Of a DNA stretch of 64,000 nt, positions 1 through 8,520 are shown in pieces. How positions within the stretch are numbered: the first letter of the stretch is position 1; each line of letters opens with the position of its first letter. The stretch lies in assembly GCA_030532895.1 (NCBI GenBank), contig JAUNKF010000012.1, positions 34,974-98,973 on the forward strand, in the 5' to 3' direction. A program made the translations under genes and the position numbers. This DNA is from Lautropia sp. GTDB lineage: Bacteria; Pseudomonadota; Gammaproteobacteria; Burkholderiales; Burkholderiaceae_E. A model generated the notes under the pieces. It was not told the origin of the DNA. It did no database searches and worked only from the letters and a program-made list of their open reading frames with translations.

Positions 1-319
1 CATTCAGTTCACTCCTGAATAGGGTTCTAGACGATGGGGTTTTGCCGGCCCGCGGGAGCAGGCCGACGTGTGATGTGATCGAAGCTGAGGGTGCCATGCT
101 GAAAAACAAGTCCCTGGCAGAAAAATTTTTTCAGCCAGACTGCCGAGGTGGCTGCTTGACAGGCCGACACTGTCTGCCACCACGGGCGGTGAAGGGCCTG
201 TGGACGCAAGCGTCGGGGCCAGTGGTGTCATCTGTTGCCCCTTTCAGGATGTCCCTCTGACGAAGACCAGGACGAGGCCGAGACAGCGTCCTGGCCTGCC
301 AGGGGCCGAGACGCATGCG
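1..319. other. Gene-free left edge
   Basis: I see no convincing coding region here on either strand. The stretch contains an interrupted palindrome at 114-138 (arms CTGGC/GCCAG around GAAAAA/TTTTTC) that could form a cruciform, and an isolated TTGACA at about 157 with no good -10 partner. It may be the leader or trailer of a gene beyond the window edge. Confidence 0.4.
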
Positions 320-346
320 TTAGCACTCGTAGCTGGAGAGTGCTAA
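320..346 (+). promoter_or_regulatory. CIRCE element (HrcA operator) overlapping a probable promoter
   Basis: The sequence TTAGCACTC, nine bases, GAGTGCTAA is a perfect match to the CIRCE consensus, the operator of the heat-shock repressor HrcA, usually found before groESL or dnaK. Its right arm runs into TAATAAT, a good -10 element, and TTAGCA 18 bp upstream could serve as a weak -35, so a rightward promoter probably overlaps the operator. No chaperone gene follows: the next strong gene is dacB at 614 or 773. The element is therefore an orphan, or it controls dacB or the small reading frame at 370. The operator call is firm; the target is inference. Confidence 0.85.
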
Positions 347-369
347 TAATAGTCAGCCGGAGGGGGTGG

Positions 370-522
370 ATGCAACCCGCTCGAGCGATCAGGGCGTTCC
401 CTGCACCGATGCATCCTCGCCATGGCCCCACTCTGGGCATGGATGACGGCGTGCCGGCGGCTCAGGCCGTGTGTGGTGATTCTGCCAACATCATGGCTGA
501 CGTCGTGTCTTCTGTCGGGTAA
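370..522 (+). CDS. Possible small ORF directly behind the CIRCE promoter
   Basis: This is a 50-codon frame starting with ATG after a strong purine-rich Shine-Dalgarno stretch (GGAGGGGG, 362-366 with neighbours) and lying about 15 bases after the predicted transcription start of the CIRCE promoter. The peptide is Ala/Pro-rich, with no signal peptide, membrane segment or recognised motif, and does not resemble GroES. It could be a chance frame in GC-rich DNA. The only support is its position and the ribosome-binding site. Confidence 0.2.
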   Translation: MQPARAIRAFPAPMHPRHGPTLGMDDGVPAAQAVCGDSANIMADVVSSVG

Positions 523-613
523 CAGCATTCGTCTGTCCTGGTTGAACTGCAACTGTTGCCCTGCAACCGCACCATTGCCTTTTCTTCGGTATGGATAGGG
601 TGTAGGGCGTGCA

Positions 614-2335
614 ATGAAGTGGCGTTGGCAAGGCGGCTCAGGCGCTTGGGCGGTAGGCATCGCACGGGTTCTGGAGGCCAGGTGGGGGTCTGAAGGCCCA
701 GGCTGTGGCCCGGCACTCAGGACGGGTGGCTTGGACGCGCGTCCGGTGTGGCAGCGCGCCACTCGAACCGCAGTGCCATGCGGGGGACTTCGCCAGGGTG
801 TGGTGGTGGCAGGGATGCTGGCATTGTTGTCTGCCACACCGTTGAAGGCGCAGGAGGCACCTGCCGTCCGGATACTCTCCCCGTCGCAATTGCATGGCAA
901 GGCTGATGGCGCCATTCGCATGGCGGCCATGTTCGAGTGGCCGATGACCGACACGGCTGAGCGGGCACGCTTGTCGGAAGACGCGATGACGACGCTGGCC
1001 ACACGCACGCTGACCATGTCGGGCATTGATCCGAAGGCGTTCGGTCTGGTGGTGCAACCACTGGGTGAGGGACGTTTGCGGGTGAATCATCAGGGCACGC
1101 GGGCCTTCAACCCGGCCTCGACGATGAAGCTCGTGACCACGCACGCAGCATTGTCGATGCTTGGGCCGGATTACCACTGGGCCACGCGCTTTCACACGAA
1201 GGGCACGCTGAAGGATGGTGTGTTGACGGGGGACCTGATCATTCAGGGCGGTGGGGATCCCCGGTTGCTGATCGAGGATTTGCGGGCGCTGATCGCGGAC
1301 ATGCGTGCTGGTGGCCTGCACACGATCAAGGGCAATCTGCTGATCGATGACAGTCGCTTCTCGGCCAAGCCCGGTTCGGTACGCGCTTTCGATGGGGATG
1401 CGTCTCAGGCTTATAACGTGCAGCCCTATGCAGCGCTGATGAATTTCAAGGCCACGCGGTTGATGGCCGACCCGAAAAGCCGGCGGCTGACGGTCGATCC
1501 GCCGCTGGCTGACGTGCAGTTGCGCTATGACGTGAAGGTGTTGAAAGGGCGTTGCCGCCCCGGCGTCACGCGGCTGGGCGTGAAGGAGAGCGTCAGCAAG
1601 AACGGCAAGCCCGTCATCTCGGTGAAGGGCACGCAGGTGCGGGCTTGCGGTGCGCAGCAGTTTTATGCAGCGGTGCTCGACCATCAGCAGTTCGTGCATG
1701 GCATCTTCAAGGCGGCGTGGCAGGAAATGGGGGGCAAGTTTTCTGGCAGGACGCTGATCCGTTCGGGGGCCGCCGCCCAGTCCGTGCCCTATCTGACCTG
1801 GCTGTCCTCGCGGAATTTGGGCGAGGTGGTGCACGACATCAACAAGTTCAGCAATAACGTGATGACGCGGATGTTGCTCCTGGAGATGGCTGCGGTGAAG
1901 GGTCAGGGGGCCTTGTCATCGGATGCCGCTGGCCGGTGGCTGCATCGCTGGTATCAGGGGCAGGGCCTGGCGATGCCGTCGCTGGTGGTGGAGAATGGCT
2001 CGGGGCTGTCACGGCTTGAGCGCATTTCGGCTGCCGACATGGTGGCCATGCTGACATTGGCCGCCCGGTCGCAGACGGCACGGTGGTTCGAGGCTTCGCT
2101 GCCGGTGGTGGGCATCGACGGCACGATGCGCACCCGGTTGCGCCATGATCCGGTGGCCGGGCAGGCCCAGATCAAGACCGGTACCTTGAACGATGTGCGT
2201 GCCATTGCCGGTTATGTCACGGCCGCCTCTGGCCAGCGTTATGCGGTGTCGTTGATGATCAATGGGCATTTCGAGGCACGACGCGCATTGGCCGCGCAGG
2301 ACGAGCTGCTACGCTGGGTGTATCAGAACGGTTAG
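614..2335 (+). CDS. dacB: D-alanyl-D-alanine carboxypeptidase/endopeptidase, PBP4 family
   Basis: This is a class C low-molecular-weight penicillin-binding protein that trims peptidoglycan peptides in the periplasm. Counted from the first ATG, the serine-hydrolase motifs are STMK (169-172, catalytic Ser169), SNN (413-415) and KTG (521-523), the order and spacing of the DacB/PBP4 family, with the family's large inserted domain between the first two. The N-terminus is uncertain. Translation from 614 gives about 60 residues that look unlike a signal. A GTG at 773 or ATG at 815 gives a better export signal (VVVAGMLALLSATPL, then LKA-QE). GTG 773 is my preferred start. A CIRCE promoter lies upstream. 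Confidence 0.9.
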   Translation: MKWRWQGGSGAWAVGIARVLEARWGSEGPGCGPALRTGGLDARPVWQRATRTAVPCGGLRQGVVVAGMLALLSATPLKAQEAPAVRILSPSQLHGKADGAIRMAAMFEWPMTDTAERARLSEDAMTTLATRTLTMSGIDPKAFGLVVQPLGEGRLRVNHQGTRAFNPASTMKLVTTHAALSMLGPDYHWATRFHTKGTLKDGVLTGDLIIQGGGDPRLLIEDLRALIADMRAGGLHTIKGNLLIDDSRFSAKPGSVRAFDGDASQAYNVQPYAALMNFKATRLMADPKSRRLTVDPPLADVQLRYDVKVLKGRCRPGVTRLGVKESVSKNGKPVISVKGTQVRACGAQQFYAAVLDHQQFVHGIFKAAWQEMGGKFSGRTLIRSGAAAQSVPYLTWLSSRNLGEVVHDINKFSNNVMTRMLLLEMAAVKGQGALSSDAAGRWLHRWYQGQGLAMPSLVVENGSGLSRLERISAADMVAMLTLAARSQTARWFEASLPVVGIDGTMRTRLRHDPVAGQAQIKTGTLNDVRAIAGYVTAASGQRYAVSLMINGHFEARRALAAQDELLRWVYQNG

Positions 2336-2336
2336 C

Positions 2337-2400
2337 GCATGTCATGCGCTCATTCGTCCGCGCGAAAGCCCCGCCGGGCGTGCACGATCCGCTCTGGTGC
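2337..2400 (+). repeat. Dispersed intergenic repeat, copy just after dacB
   Basis: Bases GTCATGCGCTCATTCGTCC (2341-2359) and the following GCGCGAAAGCC..GGGCGTGCA match, with a few changes, the repeat copies at 24783-24815 (reverse strand) and 28361-28423. It begins two bases after the dacB stop codon. It is one member of a family seen only between genes in this window. Confidence 0.6.
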
Positions 2401-2503
2401 GTGTCACGCATCGATGTGTGGGCGAGCAGTCTCCGGGCAGGTGTGATGAACTTGTCGCAGGGATGACAGTTGATCACACGTGCCAGTGGCGGTCGGGAGC
2501 ACG

Positions 2504-4441
2504 TCACAGGTGCTGACGAGTGGGTTTGAGAAGCTGAACGAAGCGCAGTAACGCCTGAGCGCCGCTTTTCAACGCTGCACGGAAGCGATCCACATCCGTC
2601 TGTTGGTCTGCTGTGTGGCTGATCGTGATCAGCCAGCCAGCGGGCGTCATCGTGTAATTGATGCCCAGTCCGCCGGTTGAGGTTGGCGCAAAACCGAAAT
2701 TGATCGTGATGCTGTCATCGCCCACCGTGGAGGTGGACAGGAAGTCGGTCGTGAAGCGCCGATAGCCATCGTCGGTGTAGAGAGCCGGCATCGGCAGCTG
2801 CTGTTTGAGGGCCATCTGTTGCAGACCGAGCAATTGCCGGTTGGGGCCAAGTCCCTGTTTGCAGATCTTGATGCGGGCCTTGTGCTCGTGCAGCGCCGCC
2901 TTGAAGTAGGTGACTGTCGTCGAATCGGGATCGGCATGCTGGTTGGTTGAGGGGCTTTCCTGAGGATGTTGGAAATCCAGCCCCTTTTGGTGCCAATGCT
3001 GCACGAAACGCAGGGATTCCACGGAGACCGGGCGCACGCACTCGGTTCGGCCCCGCTGAAAGTGGCTGACATCGACCGCTTCGTAAGTGTTGCGTACTTG
3101 TCCCCACGTGTGCAGCTGGGCGTATTGCAATAAAAACTGCACGAGTGCATCCTGGCTGATTCCTGACGGAATCGTGTAGTCGTCGAAGGGCATGCGCAGG
3201 GTGCTGATCCGCATCTGGCCTGCTCGCTTCGCATAGCGCTCGAACCAGATGGGCCAGTTCGCTTTCAGCGTATCGTCCAGTACCCAGTCGTGCCGCTGCA
3301 GGCCGATGTCCTCGGCAATGTCCTCGGCAATGTCACCGGCCGGGCCGCCATGTGCACCGGGCATGCCTGGGGTGCCGAGGGCGTTTTTCGCCATGCCGGG
3401 GGATGGGTTGCGCTCTGGCGTCGACGCTTTGTCGGGCGTTGTGGGGGCAGAGGGAGCCGATGGGATCGAGGGCATTGGCCGGTGTACCGGTTGGGCTGGT
3501 AGCTTCTGGCGGGCAAGCCGGATGGCAGCTTGCAGCGTGCCACCGTCCTGTGCCGTGTGTTCGCTGTGCGCATAAAGCCGCCGGGTGGCGAGGTTGTAGC
3601 GCAGCGTGATGGGCTTGTGACACCAGAAGCCCTGGGTAGGGGCGAAGGTGGCATCACTCAGGTCGTGGTCTTCGTCGAGTGCTTCATCGACCAGCACGAC
3701 ATGGAACAGATCCTTGGCCAGATGCCGGATCAGCTCGGCGTTGTTCGGATGGGCACCGAGGCGGGCAAAGGCATTGGCCGCTTCGTCGCGTGGCAGGAAG
3801 CTGGGAACGCCCACGGGGAAGGGGTTGGCGTCGGGGGCTTGGAGGATGTGCATGAGCGCCGCCTGGAAAACCTCGGCAGATCGGGCTTCGTGATAGGTGT
3901 CCAGGGCAAGCAGCCGGTAGTAATGTCCCCGATGGAAAATGCCGATGTAATGGCCGCCGGTGGGGTGGATGAAATAGTCATCGACCTGAGGCCGAGGGAT
4001 GCGGCTGGCACCTTTCAGGATGGCCCACTGGTGCATGCAACATGGGGTGCCCTGCGGTGTGAGCGTGGGCTTGATCCGACCGTGCTGGTAGTCGGCGCAG
4101 ACAGCAGTCAGTGCCGCGATCCAGTCAGCGAGCGAATGATCAGCCGTTTGCAGCTGGAACCCAACGTTGCTGACGAGCGGTAGTGGCTCGCGCCCGGCCA
4201 GATAGCTGGTGAGCCAGGTGTCGATCAGCCAGCTCTTGCCGGCGTGCATCATGTCGTGATCGAAGCGATGCAGCGCTTCATGCAGGCGCACACCATCGTT
4301 CGCCTGAAAGGCTTGAACGATGGCTGTCGTTTTGGCGAGTTCATCGGCCGACAACAAGGGTTGCACTTGCTCCAGATAGCGCTGGCAGCTGTCATCGAGT
4401 TCGGCAATGGGTAAACGGGGCAGGTGGGGGTTGGCAGACAT
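2504..4441 (-). CDS. Choline/carnitine O-acyltransferase family protein
   Basis: This 645-residue protein matches the eukaryotic-type choline/carnitine acyltransferase fold, which moves acyl groups between CoA and carnitine or choline. Visible landmarks are CMHQWAILKGASRIPRP (135-151), the catalytic-His motif SEHTAQDG (His295), TYEAVDVSHFQRGRTECVR (452-470), LLGL (537-540) and the STS motif (569-571) followed by a Gly-rich strand. A Pro/Ser/Ala-rich insertion spans about 315-375. In animal carnitine acetyltransferase the equivalent sites are Tyr, Thr-Glu/Asp-Thr and an Arg just before HLLGL. Here Tyr453 and Thr466-Glu467 are kept, but the third residue is Cys468 and the Arg position looks like Gln or Lys, so the acceptor is unclear. 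It probably shares a transcript with the BCCT transporter upstream on the same strand. Confidence 0.85.
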   Translation of the reverse strand: MSANPHLPRLPIAELDDSCQRYLEQVQPLLSADELAKTTAIVQAFQANDGVRLHEALHRFDHDMMHAGKSWLIDTWLTSYLAGREPLPLVSNVGFQLQTADHSLADWIAALTAVCADYQHGRIKPTLTPQGTPCCMHQWAILKGASRIPRPQVDDYFIHPTGGHYIGIFHRGHYYRLLALDTYHEARSAEVFQAALMHILQAPDANPFPVGVPSFLPRDEAANAFARLGAHPNNAELIRHLAKDLFHVVLVDEALDEDHDLSDATFAPTQGFWCHKPITLRYNLATRRLYAHSEHTAQDGGTLQAAIRLARQKLPAQPVHRPMPSIPSAPSAPTTPDKASTPERNPSPGMAKNALGTPGMPGAHGGPAGDIAEDIAEDIGLQRHDWVLDDTLKANWPIWFERYAKRAGQMRISTLRMPFDDYTIPSGISQDALVQFLLQYAQLHTWGQVRNTYEAVDVSHFQRGRTECVRPVSVESLRFVQHWHQKGLDFQHPQESPSTNQHADPDSTTVTYFKAALHEHKARIKICKQGLGPNRQLLGLQQMALKQQLPMPALYTDDGYRRFTTDFLSTSTVGDDSITINFGFAPTSTGGLGINYTMTPAGWLITISHTADQQTDVDRFRAALKSGAQALLRFVQLLKPTRQHL

Positions 4442-4536
4442 GATGACGAAGTCAAGGATAGGGTGTCAGGGCGCTTGAGCTGGCACCGGGTGGTGAGGAT
4501 GGGCGGGACGGTCATGCAGGCGTGCGTTTCGTGCGC

Positions 4537-4677
4537 TCAGCATGGTTCATCCTCGTCTTGCTCGAAAAAGGCGAGCTTGATCACATAGGCCAAAAAGCCC
4601 AGTGTCAGCAGCAGCATCAGTGTTTCGATCAGGTTGTCCTGGATCGGCTGGTTCCAGTAGAGCAGGGCTTTTTTCAT
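4537..4677 (-). CDS. Small single-pass membrane protein (46 aa)
   Basis: This is a short frame between the acyltransferase and the BCCT transporter, on their strand. It starts MKKALLYWNQPIQDNL, continues with a hydrophobic helix (about residues 18-38: LIETLMLLLTLGFLAYVIKL) and ends in an acidic tail, EQDEDEPC. That layout, a basic start, one membrane helix and a charged tail, is typical of real small membrane proteins rather than a chance frame. The ribosome-binding site is weak. I do not recognise a family. Its position suggests it accompanies the transporter or the acyltransferase. Confidence 0.5.
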   Translation of the reverse strand: MKKALLYWNQPIQDNLIETLMLLLTLGFLAYVIKLAFFEQDEDEPC

Positions 4678-4763
4678 GGCGAGTTTTGGCAAGTGTGGCG
4701 TGCAAACCGTGTTTGTGGACAGCCATTTGAGAAACTTTCAACCAGCGAAGAGACTGTCAACCA

Positions 4764-4793
4764 GCGCGGGGACGAATCCGCTCATCACATGCG
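4764..4793 (-). repeat. Dispersed intergenic repeat, reverse copy after the BCCT gene
   Basis: GCGCGGGGACGAAT (4764-4777) followed by ..CTCATCACATGCG is a diverged reverse copy of the family consensus CGCGGGGACGAATAAGTGCA. It lies immediately 3' of the BCCT stop codon. Just before it, TCAACCAGCG occurs twice (4738-4747 and 4757-4766), a short direct repeat of unknown meaning. Confidence 0.45.
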
Positions 4794-6410
4794 TTATGGT
4801 TGAAGTGATGAGAGGGGCGGTCTGCTTTGGTGCCGGGTCCGGTTTTGGGTGTCTCGTCGCAGCTGGCGCCACAGGGCCGCCAGCCATAGATAGAAAATGA
4901 ACACGAAGGGGAACCCTGCAAAGGAGCCGACCGCCTTGATGCCTTCGATCCGGCCGGTGACGATGACGGCGTAGCTGATCAGTGTCATCAGGATGCACCA
5001 GACAGCGGCGCGGAAGCGGTTTTCCCGCTGCCCGTCCTCGCTACTCATGATGCCAAGCGAAATGGCGGCGCTTACGATCGAGGTGACGATGAAACCGAGA
5101 AAGAGTGCCACCGTCACAGGTTTGGTGGCCACTGCCAGTGGCAGCATGTTGAGCAGGTGGTAGAAGGTGCCTTCATAGTCGCCTTGGTTGGCGATCTCGG
5201 CGAGTTTGCCCGTACCCTCGATCGTGTCGAGCAGGCTGAAGCCCGAGAACACGCTGAACCAGATCAGGATGAAACCCGTGGGTACCAGCACCGAGGCGAG
5301 CACGAACTCGCGTAGGGTGCGTCCTTTGGAAATTTTTGCAAGAAACACCCCGACGAAAGGCGCCCACGTGATCCACCACACCCAGTAGGTCATCGGATAC
5401 CAGACTACCCAGTCTCGTGCGTGAAAAAGGTACAGCTCGAAGGAATGAGGTATGGTCTGCGTGAGGATGTTGCCCAGCGTGACGGTCATCGTGCTGAGGA
5501 AATAATGCGTCGGCCCTGTGACGAAGACGAAGCAGAGCAGGCAGAGTGACAGGGCCACGGTGACATCGCCCAGACGGCGCATGCCTTTCTGGATGGGTAG
5601 CAGGGCACCGATGGTGCACAGGATGGCCAGTGCCACGAGCAGCAGGGTTTTCCACCCGATGGCCTCGAAGCTCAGCCCCGTGATGATGCCCAGCCCTGAG
5701 GCAATTTGCTGCACTGCCATGGCGATGGAGGAGGACACCGACATGGCGATCGACAGGATGGCCAGTCCCGTGACCAGCACACCCAAGGGGTTGGCCCAGC
5801 GCTTATGGCCGAAGGCGTGCTGCAAGGGGGCTGCCGGTGTGCATTCGGTACCATGTTCATAGGCGAAATAGGCCATGACGAGGCCGGCCATCATGTAGAT
5901 CGCCCAGGCGGGTAGTCCCCAGACGTGCAGCGCCAGACTCATGGCGTTGCCGACCTGCTCATGAACGGGCAGGTGGGTGGCGTTGGCCCCGATGGGGGAC
6001 TGAAAATAGTGCCAGAGTGCTTCGATCGGCCCAAAGAACACGATGCCGACACCAATACCTGCCGTGAACAGCATGTTCATCCACGATGGAAGGGAATAAT
6101 CAGGTACGGCCTCCGCGCCGCCCAACCGGATGTGGGCAAAGCGCGGCGAGAGGGCCACCACCAGGCCGACGGCCAGTGTCAGGAGTGGTAGCCACATGAT
6201 CAGCCAGTCGAATTTCAGATAGAAGAACGAGCTGATGTTGGCGACGGAGCCTGTCAGCAGGGTGGGGTCGATGACGGCAGTGGCCGCCATCAGGCCCACG
6301 AGCAGGGCCGTCCACTGAAAATAGGCCGGTCGTCGGGGCAGGCGCTTGTCTGAAGGGGGCGTGGCTGAGGCCGACCGGGAGGTTGGGGGTGTGCTGTCGT
6401 GATCGGGCAT
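4794..6410 (-). CDS. BCCT family transporter (choline/carnitine/betaine type)
   Basis: This is an inner-membrane secondary transporter for quaternary-ammonium solutes. At 538 residues with about 12 hydrophobic helices it has normal family length. It contains the glycine-rich TAGIGVGIVFFGPIEALWHY segment of the first repeat helix and the tryptophan-rich signature MTYWVWWITWAPFVGVFLAK with the following ISKGRTLREFV, both diagnostic for BCCT proteins. The start at 6410 has a GAGGA ribosome-binding site eight bases upstream. Downstream on the same strand lie a small membrane protein and a choline/carnitine acyltransferase, which suggests that the imported solute is the acyl acceptor. Whether it takes choline, carnitine or betaine cannot be read from sequence. 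Confidence 0.93.
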   Translation of the reverse strand: MPDHDSTPPTSRSASATPPSDKRLPRRPAYFQWTALLVGLMAATAVIDPTLLTGSVANISSFFYLKFDWLIMWLPLLTLAVGLVVALSPRFAHIRLGGAEAVPDYSLPSWMNMLFTAGIGVGIVFFGPIEALWHYFQSPIGANATHLPVHEQVGNAMSLALHVWGLPAWAIYMMAGLVMAYFAYEHGTECTPAAPLQHAFGHKRWANPLGVLVTGLAILSIAMSVSSSIAMAVQQIASGLGIITGLSFEAIGWKTLLLVALAILCTIGALLPIQKGMRRLGDVTVALSLCLLCFVFVTGPTHYFLSTMTVTLGNILTQTIPHSFELYLFHARDWVVWYPMTYWVWWITWAPFVGVFLAKISKGRTLREFVLASVLVPTGFILIWFSVFSGFSLLDTIEGTGKLAEIANQGDYEGTFYHLLNMLPLAVATKPVTVALFLGFIVTSIVSAAISLGIMSSEDGQRENRFRAAVWCILMTLISYAVIVTGRIEGIKAVGSFAGFPFVFIFYLWLAALWRQLRRDTQNRTRHQSRPPLSSLQP

Positions 6411-6590
6411 GGGCAGATCCTCGGGTGGCCTGCATTGATTCTGTTGCGAATCGTTTTCTGCGCTGCGTCAATCTCGACTTCAGTGTGTGGCATTGGGCAA
6501 ACACCGACCATCCCGTTTTTGCCTCGACAGACATGGCTGAAGCTTGTTCTGATCCGGGTTTTCAGGGGGATGAACACGTACATGGCACGC

Positions 6591-6604
6591 CCCATGCATG
6601 GGGG
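6591..6604. repeat. Perfect 14 bp palindrome between BCCT and rarD genes
   Basis: CCCCATGCATGGGG lies in the 216 bp gap between the 3' end of rarD and the 5' end of the BCCT gene, about 180 bp upstream of the BCCT start. It could be an operator or an RNA stem. Nothing else identifies it. Confidence 0.3.
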
Positions 6605-6626
6605 CATGGTCAGCGCGCCGTGAGGG

Positions 6627-7523
6627 TTATCCCCGACGATGCCGCTTCCAGTGGCGCAGTGCGTTGATGCCGAGCAGCAGCAGGCCGGCCCAGATGGGCC
6701 CGTAGGTCAGGTAGGCACCTTCAGCCACGGGGGTGTCGAGCACCCAGATGGCCACCAGAAAGAGCAGCGCCGGTTCCAGATAGCTGATCATCGCGAAAAT
6801 GCCTACGGGCAGTAGCTGGCCGGCCTGCAGGTTGGAGGCCATCGCGACGGCCGTGACGATGCCCAGTGCCGCCAGCAGCCACCAGTAGCGGGATTCGCTG
6901 GCCACCAGCTGCACGGCATCGCCTTGCCACAACAGATAGCCGAGCGCAGGCAGCATGATCAGCAGGAAATCGAGCGTCAGCCCCGGCAGGGCCGGGATGC
7001 GCATCAGGCGTCGGCTGAGGTAATAAGGCGGGTAGACGAGACATACCCAGAGGCTCGTCCACGAGAAGCTTCGGGTGGCCCAGAGTTCGTGCGCCACCCC
7101 AATGGCCGCAAGCATCAGTGCCACGGTTTGCAGCTTTGTCAGCCGTTCCTTCAGAAACAGGCGACCACCTAGCGCCATCGTGAGCGGAAACAGGAAATAG
7201 CCGATGGCGGCGTTGACGCCTTCGCCATTGACGGGTGCCCACATGAAGAGCCAGAACTGGCTGCCGACGATGAGTGTGCCGAGGAGGAACATGAGCCAGC
7301 GCCGGGGGGAGCGGCCCAGATGGACATGAATCAACTCGTGCAGGCGCTGCCAGCCGCTGTGCCGGGCCAGAAGCAGCAGCAGGGCGGGCACCGTCACCAG
7401 CATGCGCCAGACGAAGACATCGGTGCCGCTCAGCGGGCGCATCCAATGACTGAAGAGATACAGGACGCCGAACAGGATCTGGGAGAGCAGACACAGGGCG
7501 GCGCCACGGGCGAGCGGGGTCAT
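6627..7523 (-). CDS. rarD: EamA-family permease, RarD type
   Basis: This 298-residue protein has ten predicted membrane helices in two EamA halves and begins like RarD proteins (LLSQILFGVLYLFSHWMRPLSGTDVFVWRM, split here only by my reading). RarD members are drug/metabolite-superfamily exporters, first named for a chloramphenicol-sensitivity phenotype; their natural substrates are mostly unknown. The start at 7523 has an AAGGA ribosome-binding site. An Lrp/AsnC regulator is encoded divergently about 480 bp away, a frequent arrangement for amino-acid exporters, so amino-acid export is a reasonable guess. Confidence 0.85.
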   Translation of the reverse strand: MTPLARGAALCLLSQILFGVLYLFSHWMRPLSGTDVFVWRMLVTVPALLLLLARHSGWQRLHELIHVHLGRSPRRWLMFLLGTLIVGSQFWLFMWAPVNGEGVNAAIGYFLFPLTMALGGRLFLKERLTKLQTVALMLAAIGVAHELWATRSFSWTSLWVCLVYPPYYLSRRLMRIPALPGLTLDFLLIMLPALGYLLWQGDAVQLVASESRYWWLLAALGIVTAVAMASNLQAGQLLPVGIFAMISYLEPALLFLVAIWVLDTPVAEGAYLTYGPIWAGLLLLGINALRHWKRHRRG

Positions 7524-8004
7524 GGGGGAAGTCCTTGTTCCTGGTGAAAGGGGTGATTCGTCAGCCGGTTGGTGAATCGTCCCCGGATGGGTGAATCGGG
7601 CGCTGCATCGTTGGCCTGGCGCGTGTCATGAACTTACTCGTGGGGACAAATATGCTCATGACACTGTGGGCGATTTCGGCGGATGCCGGCGCCGTGCAAT
7701 CTGGAAACTATAACGACAGGAGGTGAGAATAAATTTCATGAATTGGTAAATGCATGATAATTTTTCTTGAAAATAGACGGGCCTGTCGTGGGGGCGGGCG
7801 GGATCTGGTGAGCGCCCCGTCTCAAGCAGGTGCTTTGTCGGTGGGGTGTGCCTTGCACACATCGCATGGGATGGCATGAGGGAGGCGGCATGCCCGGTGT
7901 TGGTGGGGGCGCAGGACACGCCAAGGGAGACTTGGGAATGGGTTTGGGCTGGGCACCGTGGACAAGGCAACAAGGGATGATGTGTGTTGACAGGAGGGTG
8001 AAAG
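7524..8004. promoter_or_regulatory. Divergent control region between rarD and the Lrp-type regulator
   Basis: There is no gene in this 481 bp gap. It contains a hairpin at 7623-7664 (GTGTCATGA / TCATGACAC) related to the dispersed repeat family. An unusually AT-rich patch lies at about 7725-7775 (AATAAATTTCATGAATT, then TAAATGCATGATAATTTTTC). This type of sequence suits Lrp/AsnC proteins, so autoregulation and control of rarD are plausible. AGGAGGGTGAAAG directly precedes the regulator start. Confidence 0.45.
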
Positions 8005-8469
8005 ATGGGTGTGCCGTTGGATGAGCTGGATCGTGCGTTGTTGAACGAGTTGCAGCTGGATGCCACGCTGCCGTTGAAGCAGCTGGCCGAACGGGTGGGC
8101 AGCTCGGTGGCCACTTGCCAGCGGCGCATTCGTGCCCTGACCGAGGCGGGCGTCATCGTGCGTCAGGTGGCGATCGTCTCGCCCGAGGCAGTGGGGCGGC
8201 CGATCAGCGTCTTCGTGATGGTGAAGCTCGACAACCAGCATGCCGCCTGCCAGGAAAATTTCGAGCGCCGCATGCGGGCCGAAAACGATGTGATGGGCTG
8301 CTATGAAATTTCCGGCGATTATGATTTTCTGCTTCTGGTGCATGCGGCCGACATGCCCGGTTATCATGCTTTCACGCGTCGGGTGCTGACGGGGGAATAT
8401 CATGTCAGTACTTTCAAGAGCCTTTTCGTGATGAATTTTGCCAAGGCCGATAGCCGGATCGTGTTGTGA
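8005..8469 (+). CDS. Lrp/AsnC family transcriptional regulator
   Basis: The 154-residue protein has the family layout: an N-terminal helix-turn-helix (about 5-50, with LDELDRALLNELQLDATLPL and LAERVGSSVATCQRRIRAL) followed by a RAM/AsnC ligand domain that ends in the usual GDYDFLLLVHAADM..YHAFTRRVL..V.TFKSLFVM pattern. It probably senses an amino acid. A strong AGGAGGG ribosome-binding site supports the ATG at 8005. It is divergent from rarD, its likely target, and 36 bp upstream of the remnants of a tetronate operon. Confidence 0.92.
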   Translation: MGVPLDELDRALLNELQLDATLPLKQLAERVGSSVATCQRRIRALTEAGVIVRQVAIVSPEAVGRPISVFVMVKLDNQHAACQENFERRMRAENDVMGCYEISGDYDFLLLVHAADMPGYHAFTRRVLTGEYHVSTFKSLFVMNFAKADSRIVL

Positions 8470-8474
8470 AATAA

Positions 8475-8488
8475 TGAAAACGCTTTCA
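8475..8488 (+). promoter_or_regulatory. LacI-type operator candidate before the tetronate operon
   Basis: TGAAAACGCTTTCA is a near-perfect palindrome centred on CG, the form of operators used by LacI/GalR-family repressors of sugar operons. It lies between the Lrp gene and the truncated ltnD, so it could be the surviving or borrowed operator of the tetronate operon. No LacI-family gene is present in this window. Confidence 0.35.
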
Positions 8489-8520
8489 AAACCAGGTCGC
8501 ATGGCTGGTTCTGGGGCACA

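Noticed and set aside
3290..3380. Short direct repeats in the acyltransferase gene (ATGTCCTCGGCA repeated) as a regulatory or CRISPR-like repeat
   Set aside because: They encode the repeated AEDIAEDI stretch of the low-complexity insertion; only two units and no spacers.
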